Origin: Thermodesulfobium sp. 4217-1
GTDB lineage: Bacteria; Thermodesulfobiota; Thermodesulfobiia; Thermodesulfobiales; Thermodesulfobiaceae
Direction of reading: 5' to 3'
NCBI RefSeq assembly: GCF_039822205.1
Contig: NZ_JBAGBW010000002.1
Coordinates: 100,387 to 164,386 of the forward strand
DNA length: 64,000 bases
Part shown: positions 53,019 through 62,065 of the stretch, in pieces
Position numbering within the stretch: the first letter of the stretch is position 1
Layout of the letters: every line of letters begins with the position of its first letter
Program-made: the position numbers and the translations under genes
Notes under the pieces: model-generated
Database searches by the model: none
What the model was told of the DNA's origin: nothing
What the model saw: the letters and a program-made list of their open reading frames with translations, nothing else

Positions 53019-56000
53019 ATGTCAACTCAAAATTTTTCAAATTGGCAACAAGAGTATGAAAAATTGTCAAAAGGCAACAAAATAGCTTCATCATACACTT
53101 CTTTTTTTAGTGACGATTACAGGTTAAGCGTATCGCCAGCGGAGGCAATAGTAGATAGTGAAGCTTTTGATGCTCTTCTCAAGCAAGATCAAAAACAAGT
53201 GAGGATTATAAAGCAAGATGAAGGTGTGTTCTTTAAGATCTATTCATGTTGCAAAATACCCTTGTATGAGGTATTGCCTATTTTAAGAAATTTAGGTTTA
53301 AATGCTGTTTACGGGAATTTCTCTGAGGTAAGCGTAGGCGATAAAAAAATACTTATTCAAAGCTATAGCATAGAAAATGTAAAATTTGATATTGAAAAAA
53401 GCGCATCAGTTATTCAGGATAATTTTATTGCGATAATAAACAATGTGGTAGAAAACGATGAATTAAACGCACTTGCCGCTAAGGAATTTCTTGACTATAA
53501 AACGATTGACCTATTAAGAACTTTTGGCAGTTACCTAATGCAGGTAGATTTTAGCTTAAAAAGAAAATCTGTGTTTACAACCTTGGTAAAGTATTCACAA
53601 ATATCAAAATTATTTATTGACCTATTTGAACAAAAATTTAAACCATCTATTGAAAAGGGCGCAAGAAAGACAAGCGAGGTATTCAGTCAAATAACAGCTA
53701 TGCTCGAAGAAGTAAACAACATACAAGATTACAAGATCTTAAATGCAATTTTAAACGTGGTCGATTCTACTATTAGAACAAACTTTTATAGAGACAGATC
53801 GTATCATTATATTTCTCTTAAGATCGACTCTTCCAAGATACTTAGAATGCCATTGCCAAGGCCTATGTATGAAATATACGTTCACTCTTACCTGATGGAG
53901 GGTTGTCACTTACGTGGAGGCAAGGTGGCTAGGGGCGGTATTAGGTGGAGCGACCGAAAAGATGATTTTAGGCTTGAGATATTGGAACTTATGAAGACCC
54001 AAATGGTAAAAAATGCAGTAATCGTGCCTGTTGGTTCAAAGGGCGGATTTATAATAAAGCAGTCTAACGGTGATGCACAAGAGAAAGCTATAGAATCTTA
54101 TAAGACTCTAATTAGAGGTATGTTAGATATTACAGATAATTATTCTGTTTCAAAACAGCAAATAAGACCACAAAATGTGGTTTGCTATGATGACTTTGAC
54201 CCATATTTGGTAGTGGCAGCAGACAAGGGTACAGCGAAATTTTCTGATATTGCAAATGAAATTGTTCAAGATGAATATAATTTTTGGCTTAAGGACGCAT
54301 TTGCTTCAGGTGGCAAGTTTGGATATGATCACAAAGAATTAGGTATTACTTCCAAGGGCGCTCTGGTGTGTACAAAGAGACACTTTAGAGAATTAGGGGT
54401 AAATTTAGACAACACTCTTATAACAGTAGCAGGCGTTGGCGATATGAGTGGCGATGTATTTGGTAATGGTCTAATAGAGTTAAAAAATGTTCAGTTAAAA
54501 GCTGCTCTTAATGGTAAAGAAATATTTATCGATCCAAATCCAGATATAGAAATTTCTTATAAAGAAAGAAAAAGGCTCTATGATAATGCTCTTACGTGGA
54601 CTCATTATAATAAAGAGCTGCTTTCAAAGGGCGGCTTTATATGCAGAAGAGATGAGCGTTCTATACCATTGAACGAAGATGTAAAGGCATTTCTGGGTAC
54701 TGAAAAAGATAGCGTTTCTTCAGATGAATTAGTTAGACTGATACTTGGCGCAAAGGTTGATTTGTTTTGGATGGGCGGTATTGGCACCTATGTAAAGGCG
54801 ACCAGCGAGACGCATGAAGAGGCAGGAGATAAGACAAATGACATCGTAAGAATAAATGCCAATGAAGTGAGGGCCAAGGTCGTAGGAGAGGGCGCTAACT
54901 TAGGCTTTACACAAAAAGCAAGGGTTGAATATGCCCTTCTTGGTGGCAAGATAAATACTGATTCTCTGGATAACTCTGCAGGTGTGGACATGTCTGACCA
55001 GGAAGTAAACCTTAAAATCTTACTTAACGATTTATTGGAGTCGAAAGTTGTTAAAGATTTAAATGAACGAAACAAGATTTTAAAAAAGCTTACCCCTGAG
55101 GTCGTTCAAAGGGTGCTCGATCACAATTATATGCAAAGTTTAGCCATATCCTTAGATGAAATTAGGTCTAAAAATGAACCAGAGGTATTTTTCGAACTGA
55201 TAGAATTCTTCCAAAATCAAAAGTTATTTAGCGAAACAGAGTATAGTTTCCCGAGCAAAAAGGCTCTTGCTGCAAGATTTGATTCGAATATAGGATATAC
55301 AAAACCAGAGCTTTCTATAATGCTATCTTCTTTGAAGATGTTTGTATACACGAGCCTTCTAAAAGAGGTAAACTTTGATAAGCATTTGATTGACAAATAT
55401 GCGCTTTTATATTTTGCACCTTCCACAAGGCAAGTATATAAAGAATTTATAGAGAGACATTTATTAAAAAAGGAAATAGCGTCGACATACATCACAAACC
55501 TGATCGTAAATAGCAACGGCGTTGGCGCAATCGCTAAGATAAACATGCTAACTGGATATCCTTATACAAGCATTATTAAAACTCTAATCTTTATATACGA
55601 CTTGCTTGATGTTCAAGATATCAGAAATGAAATTTTCTCATATGAGAACAAGGTAGACCAAAGCTTTATCTATCAAACAATTATTGATATGTTTTATGCT
55701 ATTGAGAGATTCGCCACAAATCAAATTTATCTTTTTGGCGACTCTGTAATAGAATATGTCTACAAACAAGAAATGTTAAACTATATCGAATATTATAAAG
55801 AAAATGCAATAAGAGACGGCATATTTAAGTCAAAATTTGAAAACAAAGTCAAAGAGCTATCGAAATATTTTAGCAAAGACCTTTCAGAAAGGATTGCTTA
55901 TAATTATTTTATAGACGATTTTATATTAGCTTACTATATTACAAGAAAAACTGATAAGAACTTCATATTGACAATCGAAACTATTGAAAAGATAAACGAA

Positions 56001-56285
56001 AAGTTTGGTATTCAAAAGACAATTGATTACATTAATTCTATTAGAGTGGTGAATGAATGGGATAGATTTGCACAATTTTCTATGATAAAGAAATATGTAT
56101 TCTTTATCGTAAAATTGACAATGAAAGTTCTTAGCGATTTTAATGGTAACGTAGATGCTCTTGTTGCTGCAAAGAAGCAAATATTTGAGGATTATACTGG
56201 CAGGCTGAATACTACATCCAAGCTTTCCGCCAACAACTTGCATCCAGTTTTACTCTTGTATGACAAGTTAGAAGAGCTATTGTAA
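53019..56285 (+). CDS. Large NAD-glutamate dehydrogenase, short (115-kDa-like) form
   Basis: A 1088-residue protein of the large-GDH family, which uses NAD to oxidise glutamate to 2-oxoglutarate plus ammonia. The catalytic segment is GGKVARGGIRWSDRKDDFRL with the substrate-binding MKTQMVKNAVIVPVGSKGGF; the nucleotide-binding domain follows (TVAGVGDMSGDVFGNGLIEL, and IRINANEVRAKVVGEGANLG). The N-terminal ACT-like regulatory region is much shorter than in the 180-kDa enzymes (about 1600 residues), as in the 115-kDa group. The C-terminal 350 residues form the helical domain that in the family replaces the ordinary GDH dimer contacts. It probably regenerates 2-oxoglutarate and feeds the amino-acid catabolic module around it. 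Confidence 0.9.
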   Translation: MSTQNFSNWQQEYEKLSKGNKIASSYTSFFSDDYRLSVSPAEAIVDSEAFDALLKQDQKQVRIIKQDEGVFFKIYSCCKIPLYEVLPILRNLGLNAVYGNFSEVSVGDKKILIQSYSIENVKFDIEKSASVIQDNFIAIINNVVENDELNALAAKEFLDYKTIDLLRTFGSYLMQVDFSLKRKSVFTTLVKYSQISKLFIDLFEQKFKPSIEKGARKTSEVFSQITAMLEEVNNIQDYKILNAILNVVDSTIRTNFYRDRSYHYISLKIDSSKILRMPLPRPMYEIYVHSYLMEGCHLRGGKVARGGIRWSDRKDDFRLEILELMKTQMVKNAVIVPVGSKGGFIIKQSNGDAQEKAIESYKTLIRGMLDITDNYSVSKQQIRPQNVVCYDDFDPYLVVAADKGTAKFSDIANEIVQDEYNFWLKDAFASGGKFGYDHKELGITSKGALVCTKRHFRELGVNLDNTLITVAGVGDMSGDVFGNGLIELKNVQLKAALNGKEIFIDPNPDIEISYKERKRLYDNALTWTHYNKELLSKGGFICRRDERSIPLNEDVKAFLGTEKDSVSSDELVRLILGAKVDLFWMGGIGTYVKATSETHEEAGDKTNDIVRINANEVRAKVVGEGANLGFTQKARVEYALLGGKINTDSLDNSAGVDMSDQEVNLKILLNDLLESKVVKDLNERNKILKKLTPEVVQRVLDHNYMQSLAISLDEIRSKNEPEVFFELIEFFQNQKLFSETEYSFPSKKALAARFDSNIGYTKPELSIMLSSLKMFVYTSLLKEVNFDKHLIDKYALLYFAPSTRQVYKEFIERHLLKKEIASTYITNLIVNSNGVGAIAKINMLTGYPYTSIIKTLIFIYDLLDVQDIRNEIFSYENKVDQSFIYQTIIDMFYAIERFATNQIYLFGDSVIEYVYKQEMLNYIEYYKENAIRDGIFKSKFENKVKELSKYFSKDLSERIAYNYFIDDFILAYYITRKTDKNFILTIETIEKINEKFGIQKTIDYINSIRVVNEWDRFAQFSMIKKYVFFIVKLTMKVLSDFNGNVDALVAAKKQIFEDYTGRLNTTSKLSANNLHPVLLLYDKLEELL

Positions 56286-56605
56286 GGCTTTAGAGTTTTT
56301 GTAGCAGGAAATATTAAGGCATTATCGCTTTAGGTTTAAATGAAATGGCATTTTGGGATGAATCCTTGTGATTCATGGGGGGGGTAATATTATCTTGGAA
56401 TATTTTTTCAAACAAAAGAAAAATAGATTTATAATTAATTCTCCATAGGCGTGTGGCAAAAATTCAAACAAATTATTTTTGTAAATAAAATAATTTTGAC
56501 AAAAAAATTTAATGATATAAAATATTTTGTAAAGTTAATTTTACTATCTTGATATTTAATAGTATGTGGGTTATATAAATTTAAACTTATATTGAGAGGG
56601 CTAAA
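56286..56605. other. 320-base intergenic region with a hairpin followed by eight G residues
   Basis: Between the glutamate dehydrogenase and cysteine desulfidase genes. ATGAATC (56358-56364) pairs with GATTCAT (56370-56376), immediately followed by eight consecutive G. No T-run follows on either strand, so it is not an ordinary terminator. The remainder is AT-rich; the promoter of the next gene is near the end. No gene is recognised here. Confidence 0.5.
56496..56523 (+). promoter_or_regulatory. Promoter of the cysteine desulfidase-type gene
   Basis: TTGACA (56496-56501) and TAAAAT (56518-56523) with a 16-base spacer, about 80 bases before the start. It resembles the ilvA promoter in both hexamers, and TATTTTGTAA follows both. 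Confidence 0.6.
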
Positions 56606-57877
56606 ATGATAAATAAGGATATAATTTTACAAATTCTAAAAGATTCTGTTAAACCAGCATTGGGCTGTACAGAGCCTGGGGCAGTGGCATATGCTGTTTC
56701 GAGGGCAAAAGAAATACTTGATGAAGATATTTCTAAATTAACTATATCTGTAGACAAAAACATTTTAAAAAATGGTATGTTCGTTATCATCCCTGGAACG
56801 AAAGAAAAGGGTATTATCTTTGCTGCTGCACTGTCTATGGTGTGCGGCAGATCTGAGTATGGCTTAGAGGCCTTAAAGGATGTTAATAATTCAGATGTAG
56901 AGAAAGCTAAAGAAATCATAAAAAATAACGTTATTCATTTAGAACTAAAAAAAGATATTGAGGGACTTTATATAAAAATTGAAGCAGAAAGCTATTCTCA
57001 CAAATCAGTAGTGGTCATAAAGAGCAAGCATGACAATATTGTTTTCGAGAGCAAGGACGATCTTGTCATAAAGTCAGATAAAGCAAATGATGAAGTTGTA
57101 AATAATCATATCGATTTAAATAAGATAAAAGAGTTCTCTATATATGATCTTATTGATTTTGTTAACGATATTGAAATTGAAAAGATTGAATTTATAAATG
57201 ATGGAATTGAAATGAATAAAAAAATTGCATATGCTGGCCTGGAAGATAATATTGGGGTTGGAATGGGCAAATTTATTAGAGCAAAAGTCGTTGATACTGA
57301 ATCTTTGGCTGTTGCTTTGACAGTGTCGGCATCAGAAGCAAGGATGTCTGGATATCCTCTACCTGTTATGAGTAGCGCTGGTTCAGGAAATCACGGTCTG
57401 GTGGCAATAATACCCATATCGATCATTGGCGAGAAAAGTGGATTTAATAAAGAAGAAGTTATCAGGGCTGTGGCACTAAGTCATTTACTTACTTCTTACG
57501 TAAAATCTTATACAGGCGTGCTCTCTCCCTTGTGTGGCTGCGGGATAGCTGCTGGTGTGGGCTGCAGTTCAGGGCTTACCTATATGAGAGAAAGAAATAA
57601 AGAAAAGATCGAGAATTCGATTAAAAATGTCTTGGCAGGGCTATCGGGAATGATATGTGATGGTGCTAAGATTGGGTGTGCTTACAAGCTCTATCTTTCT
57701 GCGATGTCTGCGATTGAAGCTTCAAATATGGCTTTAAACGACATTGTAATACCTTATGATAATGGAATTTTGGCAGAGAGTGCTCAAGATTGCATAAGAA
57801 ATCTTGGTAGAGTTTCGGTGGAAGGAATGAAAGATACAGATAACACTATACTGGATATAATGATAAAGAAGCAATAA
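56606..57877 (+). CDS. L-cysteine desulfidase / UPF0597 (CyuA, YhaM) family protein
   Basis: A 423-residue protein of the CyuA/UPF0597 family, homologous to both halves of iron-sulfur serine dehydratase. The N-terminal VKPALGCTEPGAVAYAVSRA and the cluster segment LSPLCGCGIAAGVGCSSGLT are diagnostic, together with VMSSAGSGNHGLVAIIPISI and LAGLSGMICDGAKIGCAYKL. Characterised relatives use a [4Fe-4S] cluster to split L-cysteine into pyruvate, ammonia and sulfide; some may act on serine or other substrates. It has its own promoter and is followed by a YheO-type regulator 80 bases downstream, a pairing seen in other anaerobes. ATG with GAGAGG. Confidence 0.85.
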   Translation: MINKDIILQILKDSVKPALGCTEPGAVAYAVSRAKEILDEDISKLTISVDKNILKNGMFVIIPGTKEKGIIFAAALSMVCGRSEYGLEALKDVNNSDVEKAKEIIKNNVIHLELKKDIEGLYIKIEAESYSHKSVVVIKSKHDNIVFESKDDLVIKSDKANDEVVNNHIDLNKIKEFSIYDLIDFVNDIEIEKIEFINDGIEMNKKIAYAGLEDNIGVGMGKFIRAKVVDTESLAVALTVSASEARMSGYPLPVMSSAGSGNHGLVAIIPISIIGEKSGFNKEEVIRAVALSHLLTSYVKSYTGVLSPLCGCGIAAGVGCSSGLTYMRERNKEKIENSIKNVLAGLSGMICDGAKIGCAYKLYLSAMSAIEASNMALNDIVIPYDNGILAESAQDCIRNLGRVSVEGMKDTDNTILDIMIKKQ

Positions 57878-57956
57878 TATTTTTTCTTGAGTTGTGGTAT
57901 ATTTATAAATTTTGAAATATAATATTTTATATTATTAATAAAAAATTGGAGGCTCG

Positions 57957-58616
57957 ATGACTGCTGACGAGAGAAAAGCTATTTTTGACAATTTAATAAG
58001 CATAGCTGATGCTGTGAGTGAGATGTTTGGCAGGAATTGCGAGGTAGCTGTTCACGATCTGAGGACCCCCGAAAAATCTTTGATTCATATTGCTGGAGAT
58101 ATTACTCACAGAAAGAGCGGTGCCCCTATAACCGATCTTGTTTTGAATGCATTAAAAAAATACAAAGATGATGCAAAAAATATGATTGGTTATAGGAGCA
58201 TGACGAAAGATGGAAGGATACTTCGATCTACTACTAGCTTTGTAAGAGATAAGAAGGGTAAAATCATCGGAGCGTTTTGTGTAAACTTTGATATTACTGA
58301 GTTTATAGGCACCTATAATGTCTTTAAAGATCTTTTGGAAAAGGGTTCTGAGTTTGATAAGAATGAAACCTTCGCAAAGAATCTAAATGAGACAATTGAG
58401 ACGCTTACTCAGGAAGCCATTCTTGCTTTTGGCAAGCAGCCATCAAGTTTTACTTCTGAAGAGAAAATAAAATTTGTTTCTTATCTTGATGAAAAGGGGG
58501 CTTTTCTGATAAAGGGTTCAGTTGAATATGTAGCATCTATTCTTGGACTATCTAAATTTACAGTATATAGCTATTTGCAAAAAGTTCGTAACAATTCTAA
58601 TTCCAATGATGACTAA
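57957..58616 (+). CDS. YheO/DauR-type PAS-HTH transcriptional regulator
   Basis: A 219-residue regulator. The N-terminal YheO-like PAS domain (about residues 10-120) contains NCEVAVHDLRTPEKSLIHIA and GKIIGAFCVNFDITEF, both family features. The C-terminal 60 residues form a helix-turn-helix of the HTH_22 type (VEYVASILGLSKFTVYSYLQ). Relatives control D-amino-acid or cysteine catabolism genes, often acting on their immediate neighbours. Position directly after the cysteine desulfidase-type gene suggests it regulates that gene in response to an amino acid or sulfide signal. ATG with GGAGG. Confidence 0.85.
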   Translation: MTADERKAIFDNLISIADAVSEMFGRNCEVAVHDLRTPEKSLIHIAGDITHRKSGAPITDLVLNALKKYKDDAKNMIGYRSMTKDGRILRSTTSFVRDKKGKIIGAFCVNFDITEFIGTYNVFKDLLEKGSEFDKNETFAKNLNETIETLTQEAILAFGKQPSSFTSEEKIKFVSYLDEKGAFLIKGSVEYVASILGLSKFTVYSYLQKVRNNSNSNDD

Positions 58617-58627
58617 ATTCTATTTTT

Positions 58628-59641
58628 ATGGAATTTAATTTAGAAGATATTTATAAAAAAATTCAATATAACGAAATAGATTTAAAAAGGGCTTTAAACT
58701 ATTTTGACATCCAAGAGAAAGATTTAGACACATTAAGAAATGCTTTAGGCATAATAAAAGATGTGCCTGTTGAATTTTTCGATCAATTTTATGATCACCT
58801 GTTGCAGTTTCCTGAAACGGCCAAAATTTTGAATAAGGATAAGGATTTAATAGAGAATTTAAAGCTAAAGCAGAAATTTTATTTTACCAATATGTTGAGA
58901 GCAAATTTTGACATAAATTATATAAAAGAAAAGATTAAAATAGGTATGGTTCACTATTCGTTGGGGGTTAAAGAAGATTATTATATTGGTGCATATTCAG
59001 AATATTTTTATTCACTAAAGAAGTATGTGAATCAATTTTTGGATAGGCAGCTTAATATAGAGTTTAATCACTCTCTGGCAAAGGTTATGCTATTAGATAT
59101 AAATTTGACAATAAAATTTTATTTTTTCATAAAGGAAGAACAGGAAATATTCTTTAGGAACCTTTCCGAAAAAGATCCTTTAACTGGAATATATAACAAA
59201 AGGAAATTTCAAGAGATTTGTGGTCAAAGTATTTCTGAGTCTGATAGGTATAAAAAAGAGCTTTCTTTTATATTTTTCGATATAGACAATTTTAAAAAGG
59301 TAAACGACACATTTGGACATGACATAGGGGATGTTGTCCTAAAAGAGATTGCAAATATTGTTAAGCGTGAAATTAGAAAATCTGATTATTTTGCAAGATG
59401 GGGCGGAGAAGAGTTTATATTGATCCTCCCTGAGACAAATATCAATAGTGCGCTCGCGGTTGCTGAGAAAATTAGAAAGTCAATCGAGGTCTATGAATTT
59501 CCTGTAGTAGGACGTGTCACAGTTAGTATAGGCGTTACAAGCCGCAAGTTTAGCGAAGACTACTCAGACCTCTTTAAAAGGCTTGATGATGCAGTATATA
59601 GAGCAAAGTCTCTGGGGAAGAATACAGTTGTAGCTAATTAG
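58628..59641 (+). CDS. Globin-coupled sensor diguanylate cyclase
   Basis: A 337-residue protein. Residues 15-165 form the sensor globin: EFFDQFYDHLLQFPETAKIL is the B-helix/CD region with the distal Tyr candidate Y55, and KIGMVHYSLGVKEDYYIGAY holds the proximal heme ligand His109. A GGDEF domain follows (180-337) with catalytic WGGEEFILILPE at 259-263, DIDNFKKVNDTFGHDIGD and inhibitory site RKSD at 250-253. There is no intervening helical linker domain beyond about 15 residues, as in DosC-like proteins where it is longer. It should bind oxygen, NO or CO at heme and control cyclic di-GMP synthesis. The ATG lacks a ribosome-binding site and lies 11 bases after the YheO-type gene. Confidence 0.87.
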   Translation: MEFNLEDIYKKIQYNEIDLKRALNYFDIQEKDLDTLRNALGIIKDVPVEFFDQFYDHLLQFPETAKILNKDKDLIENLKLKQKFYFTNMLRANFDINYIKEKIKIGMVHYSLGVKEDYYIGAYSEYFYSLKKYVNQFLDRQLNIEFNHSLAKVMLLDINLTIKFYFFIKEEQEIFFRNLSEKDPLTGIYNKRKFQEICGQSISESDRYKKELSFIFFDIDNFKKVNDTFGHDIGDVVLKEIANIVKREIRKSDYFARWGGEEFILILPETNINSALAVAEKIRKSIEVYEFPVVGRVTVSIGVTSRKFSEDYSDLFKRLDDAVYRAKSLGKNTVVAN

Positions 59642-59665
59642 CTCTAAGAAATTCTTAATAGGACA

Positions 59666-59721
59666 AGTTTAAAATTTCAAAAAGATTTTTGTGGAAGCTA
59701 TTTTTAAAATTTCAAAAATCT
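59666..59721. repeat. Direct repeat plus 9-bp inverted repeat after the globin-sensor gene
   Basis: TTTAAAATTTCAAAAA occurs twice, about 40 bases apart. AGATTTTTG (59683-59691) and CAAAAATCT (59713-59721) are perfect inverted arms. In the AT-rich background this may be a weak transcription terminator or simply low complexity. Confidence 0.35.
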
Positions 59722-59781
59722 GATATATTTAAAATCTATGTTAATTAAAACTGTAAATTTTAGAAAACTGAGGTTGTTTTG

Positions 59782-61509
59782 ATGAAGCAATTTAACAAAG
59801 AGTTTCTTAGAGATACCTGGGATATAATTAAGCCATACTGGCAATCAGAAGAAAAAAAGATTGCTTGGTTTCTTTTAATTGTAATAATATTTTTAAATCT
59901 GTTTTTGGTTTTTATAAACGTTCTTATAAATCTTTGGTACAACGAGTTTTATAATGCCCTTCAAGAGCTGAACGCTCAAGCCTTCTGGGTGGCTATTCTT
60001 CAATTCTGCGGCTTGGCGTTTTTTTATATAGTGGCTGCAGTATATTCACTGTATTTAAATCAAATGCTTCAGATTAAGTGGAGAAAGTGGCTTACAGATA
60101 AATTCTTGAAAAAATGGTTGGATAAAAAGATTTATTATCATCTTCAAGTTTTTAATAATTCTACTGACAACCCAGATCAGCGTATTAGCGAGGACCTGAA
60201 CCTTTTTGTGTCTCAAACACTGAGCCTGTCGCTGGGACTGCTTAGCTCAGTAGTAACCCTTGCCTCATTTGTAGGGATTTTGTGGACGATATCTGGTTCA
60301 ATTTCATTTGCATTATTCGGAAATCAAATTACAATACCTGGTTATATGGTTTGGGCAGCTATCTTTTATGCTATTGCTGGAACATGGATTACTGCTGTTA
60401 TCGGAAAGCCTCTGATAAATCTAAACTTCAACCAACAGATGTATGAGGCGAATTTCAGATTTAACATGGTTCGAATTCGTGAGAACAGCGAGAGCGTGGC
60501 CCTTTATGGGGGCGAAAAGAAAGAGCACAAACATCTTATGACAAACTTTGTAGACGTCTTTGAGAACTACTGGAAGATAATGGTTAGGCAGAAAATGCTT
60601 AGTTGGTTTACTTCTGGATATAATCAGATAGCAATAATCTTTCCCATACTTGTAGCATCTCCCAGGTTTTTTGCAAGACAAATTCAATTGGGTGGTCTTA
60701 TGCAGATTGCACAAGCCTTTGGTCAGGTACAGTCCTCTTTATCATATATAGTAAATAGCTACCCATCACTGGCAAGCTGGCATGCGGTAGCCGATAGATT
60801 GAGAACTTTTGAGCACAATATCAGCTTTATTGAGAGGCTTCAGCAGGACAATAATAAGATATTAATAAATCGGGCTGAAAATTTAAAAGTGGAAGGTCTT
60901 TATATACTTTTACCAGATAACAAGACTCCGATAATAAGTGATTTGAATATGTCTCTTAACAAGTCTGAGAGACTTCTGATTGTAGGGACTTCTGGTATAG
61001 GAAAGAGTACTCTAATAAGAACTCTTGCTGGTCTATGGCCCTTTGGGGAAGGTAGAATTTTTCTGCCACCAAAAGATAAAATTCTTTTTTTGCCTCAAAA
61101 ACCTTATCTGCCGGTAGGATCTTTGAGGGACGTCTTGGTGTACCCAAATGGCGATCCAAATGTAAGCGATGATGTTTTAAAGGATTTATTAGTCAGTCTA
61201 AATCTAAAGCACTTGGTGAATAACATTTCTGAAGTAAATATGTGGTCGCAAATTCTCTCGCTAGGAGAGCAGCAATATTTGGCCTTTGGAAGGATTTTTC
61301 TGCAAAAACCGCAATGGATTTTTATGGATGAGGCTACGAGCGCTCTTGATGAGAGATCTGAGAGACTATTGTACGAGAGGTTAAAAAATGCTTTGCCAGA
61401 TAGCGCTGTGATAAGCGTAGGTCATAGGTCAAGCTTGATATCATATCACGAAGCTAAATTGACAATTTTAGGAGAAGGAAATTGGAATTTGGAAAGAATA
61501 AACTTATAG
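59782..61509 (+). CDS. SbmA/BacA/YddA-type ABC transporter with fused permease and ATPase
   Basis: A 575-residue exporter-fold half transporter. Six membrane helices occupy residues 1-330; the first reads IAWFLLIVIIFLNLFLVFIN and the amphipathic RENSESVALYGGEKKEHKHL stretch is the family's SbmA/BacA-like feature. The ATPase follows with Walker A (GTSGIGKSTLIRTLAGLW), signature (ILSLGEQQYLAFGRIFL), Walker B (WIFMDEATSALDERSERL) and switch His (VISVGHRSSLISYHEAK). Related proteins transport vitamin B12, antimicrobial peptides or very long-chain lipids, so the substrate is open. The ATG at 59782 has GAGG eight bases upstream; a TTG one codon earlier is less likely. Confidence 0.88.
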   Translation: MKQFNKEFLRDTWDIIKPYWQSEEKKIAWFLLIVIIFLNLFLVFINVLINLWYNEFYNALQELNAQAFWVAILQFCGLAFFYIVAAVYSLYLNQMLQIKWRKWLTDKFLKKWLDKKIYYHLQVFNNSTDNPDQRISEDLNLFVSQTLSLSLGLLSSVVTLASFVGILWTISGSISFALFGNQITIPGYMVWAAIFYAIAGTWITAVIGKPLINLNFNQQMYEANFRFNMVRIRENSESVALYGGEKKEHKHLMTNFVDVFENYWKIMVRQKMLSWFTSGYNQIAIIFPILVASPRFFARQIQLGGLMQIAQAFGQVQSSLSYIVNSYPSLASWHAVADRLRTFEHNISFIERLQQDNNKILINRAENLKVEGLYILLPDNKTPIISDLNMSLNKSERLLIVGTSGIGKSTLIRTLAGLWPFGEGRIFLPPKDKILFLPQKPYLPVGSLRDVLVYPNGDPNVSDDVLKDLLVSLNLKHLVNNISEVNMWSQILSLGEQQYLAFGRIFLQKPQWIFMDEATSALDERSERLLYERLKNALPDSAVISVGHRSSLISYHEAKLTILGEGNWNLERINL

Positions 61510-61536
61510 ACACTGATAATCTCAGCCTATAAGTTT
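61500..61536 (+). terminator. Inverted repeat at the end of the ABC transporter gene
   Basis: AAACTTATAG (61500-61509, including the stop codon) pairs perfectly with CTATAAGTTT (61527-61536). A T-rich stretch follows only loosely. It separates the plus-strand transporter from the minus-strand lyase fragment and may act on both. Confidence 0.5.
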
Positions 61537-61583
61537 AGATTTATAATAAGAAATATTTTTAATGCGAGCTTAATTTTTTGATT

Positions 61584-62063
61584 TTATTTATTTTTGTACT
61601 TTCCCTCTATTTCCAAGTATTCTGGAAGCCCAATAAGGGAATTGAACTCTTCAAAAGAGGACATTTTGTCTGATATATTTTTAGTTGAGCCGTCTTTTCT
61701 TATAGTTTCAAAAACTGCTGTAAATGTTTTTGCAGCAGAATATATGGCGCAAACGGGAAAGGCTACAGCAGCAAATCCCATATCTTGAAGCTCTTTTGAC
61801 GTTAGAAGAGGTGTCTTGCCTTTTTCTATCATATTTGCAAGAAGTGGCTTGCCCAAAGGTTTTAGAGAACTAACAATATAATTCATTTCTTCTATAGATT
61901 GAGGGGCTTCAACAAAGAGCATATCGGCACCTGCCTTTGCATATTCTGTAGCCCTATATACAGCGTCTTCAAGACCACTGACAGCTCTTGCGTCGGTTCT
62001 TGCCATTATTACCAGGTCTGGATCTCTCTTTGATTCGGATGCAGCTTTAACCTCTTGTGGCAA
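61584..62063 (-). pseudogene. prpB: Methylisocitrate lyase (PEP mutase superfamily), N-terminally truncated
   Basis: About 158 codons matching the C-terminal half of PrpB: EVKAASESKRDPDLVIMART with the Arg-Thr-Asp, AGADMLFVEAPQSIEEM and KTPLLTSKELQDMGFAAVAF. Complete family members are about 290 residues; the first 130 or so residues with the catalytic Lys-Lys-Cys-Gly-His segment are missing. Homology stops exactly at the hairpin end of an IS200/IS605-type element near 62066, so the gene was interrupted and this piece is very likely non-functional. The intact enzyme cleaves 2-methylisocitrate to pyruvate and succinate in propionate oxidation, or may be an isocitrate lyase relative. The remaining 5' part is not in the window. 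Confidence 0.85.
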
Positions 62064-62065
62064 GA

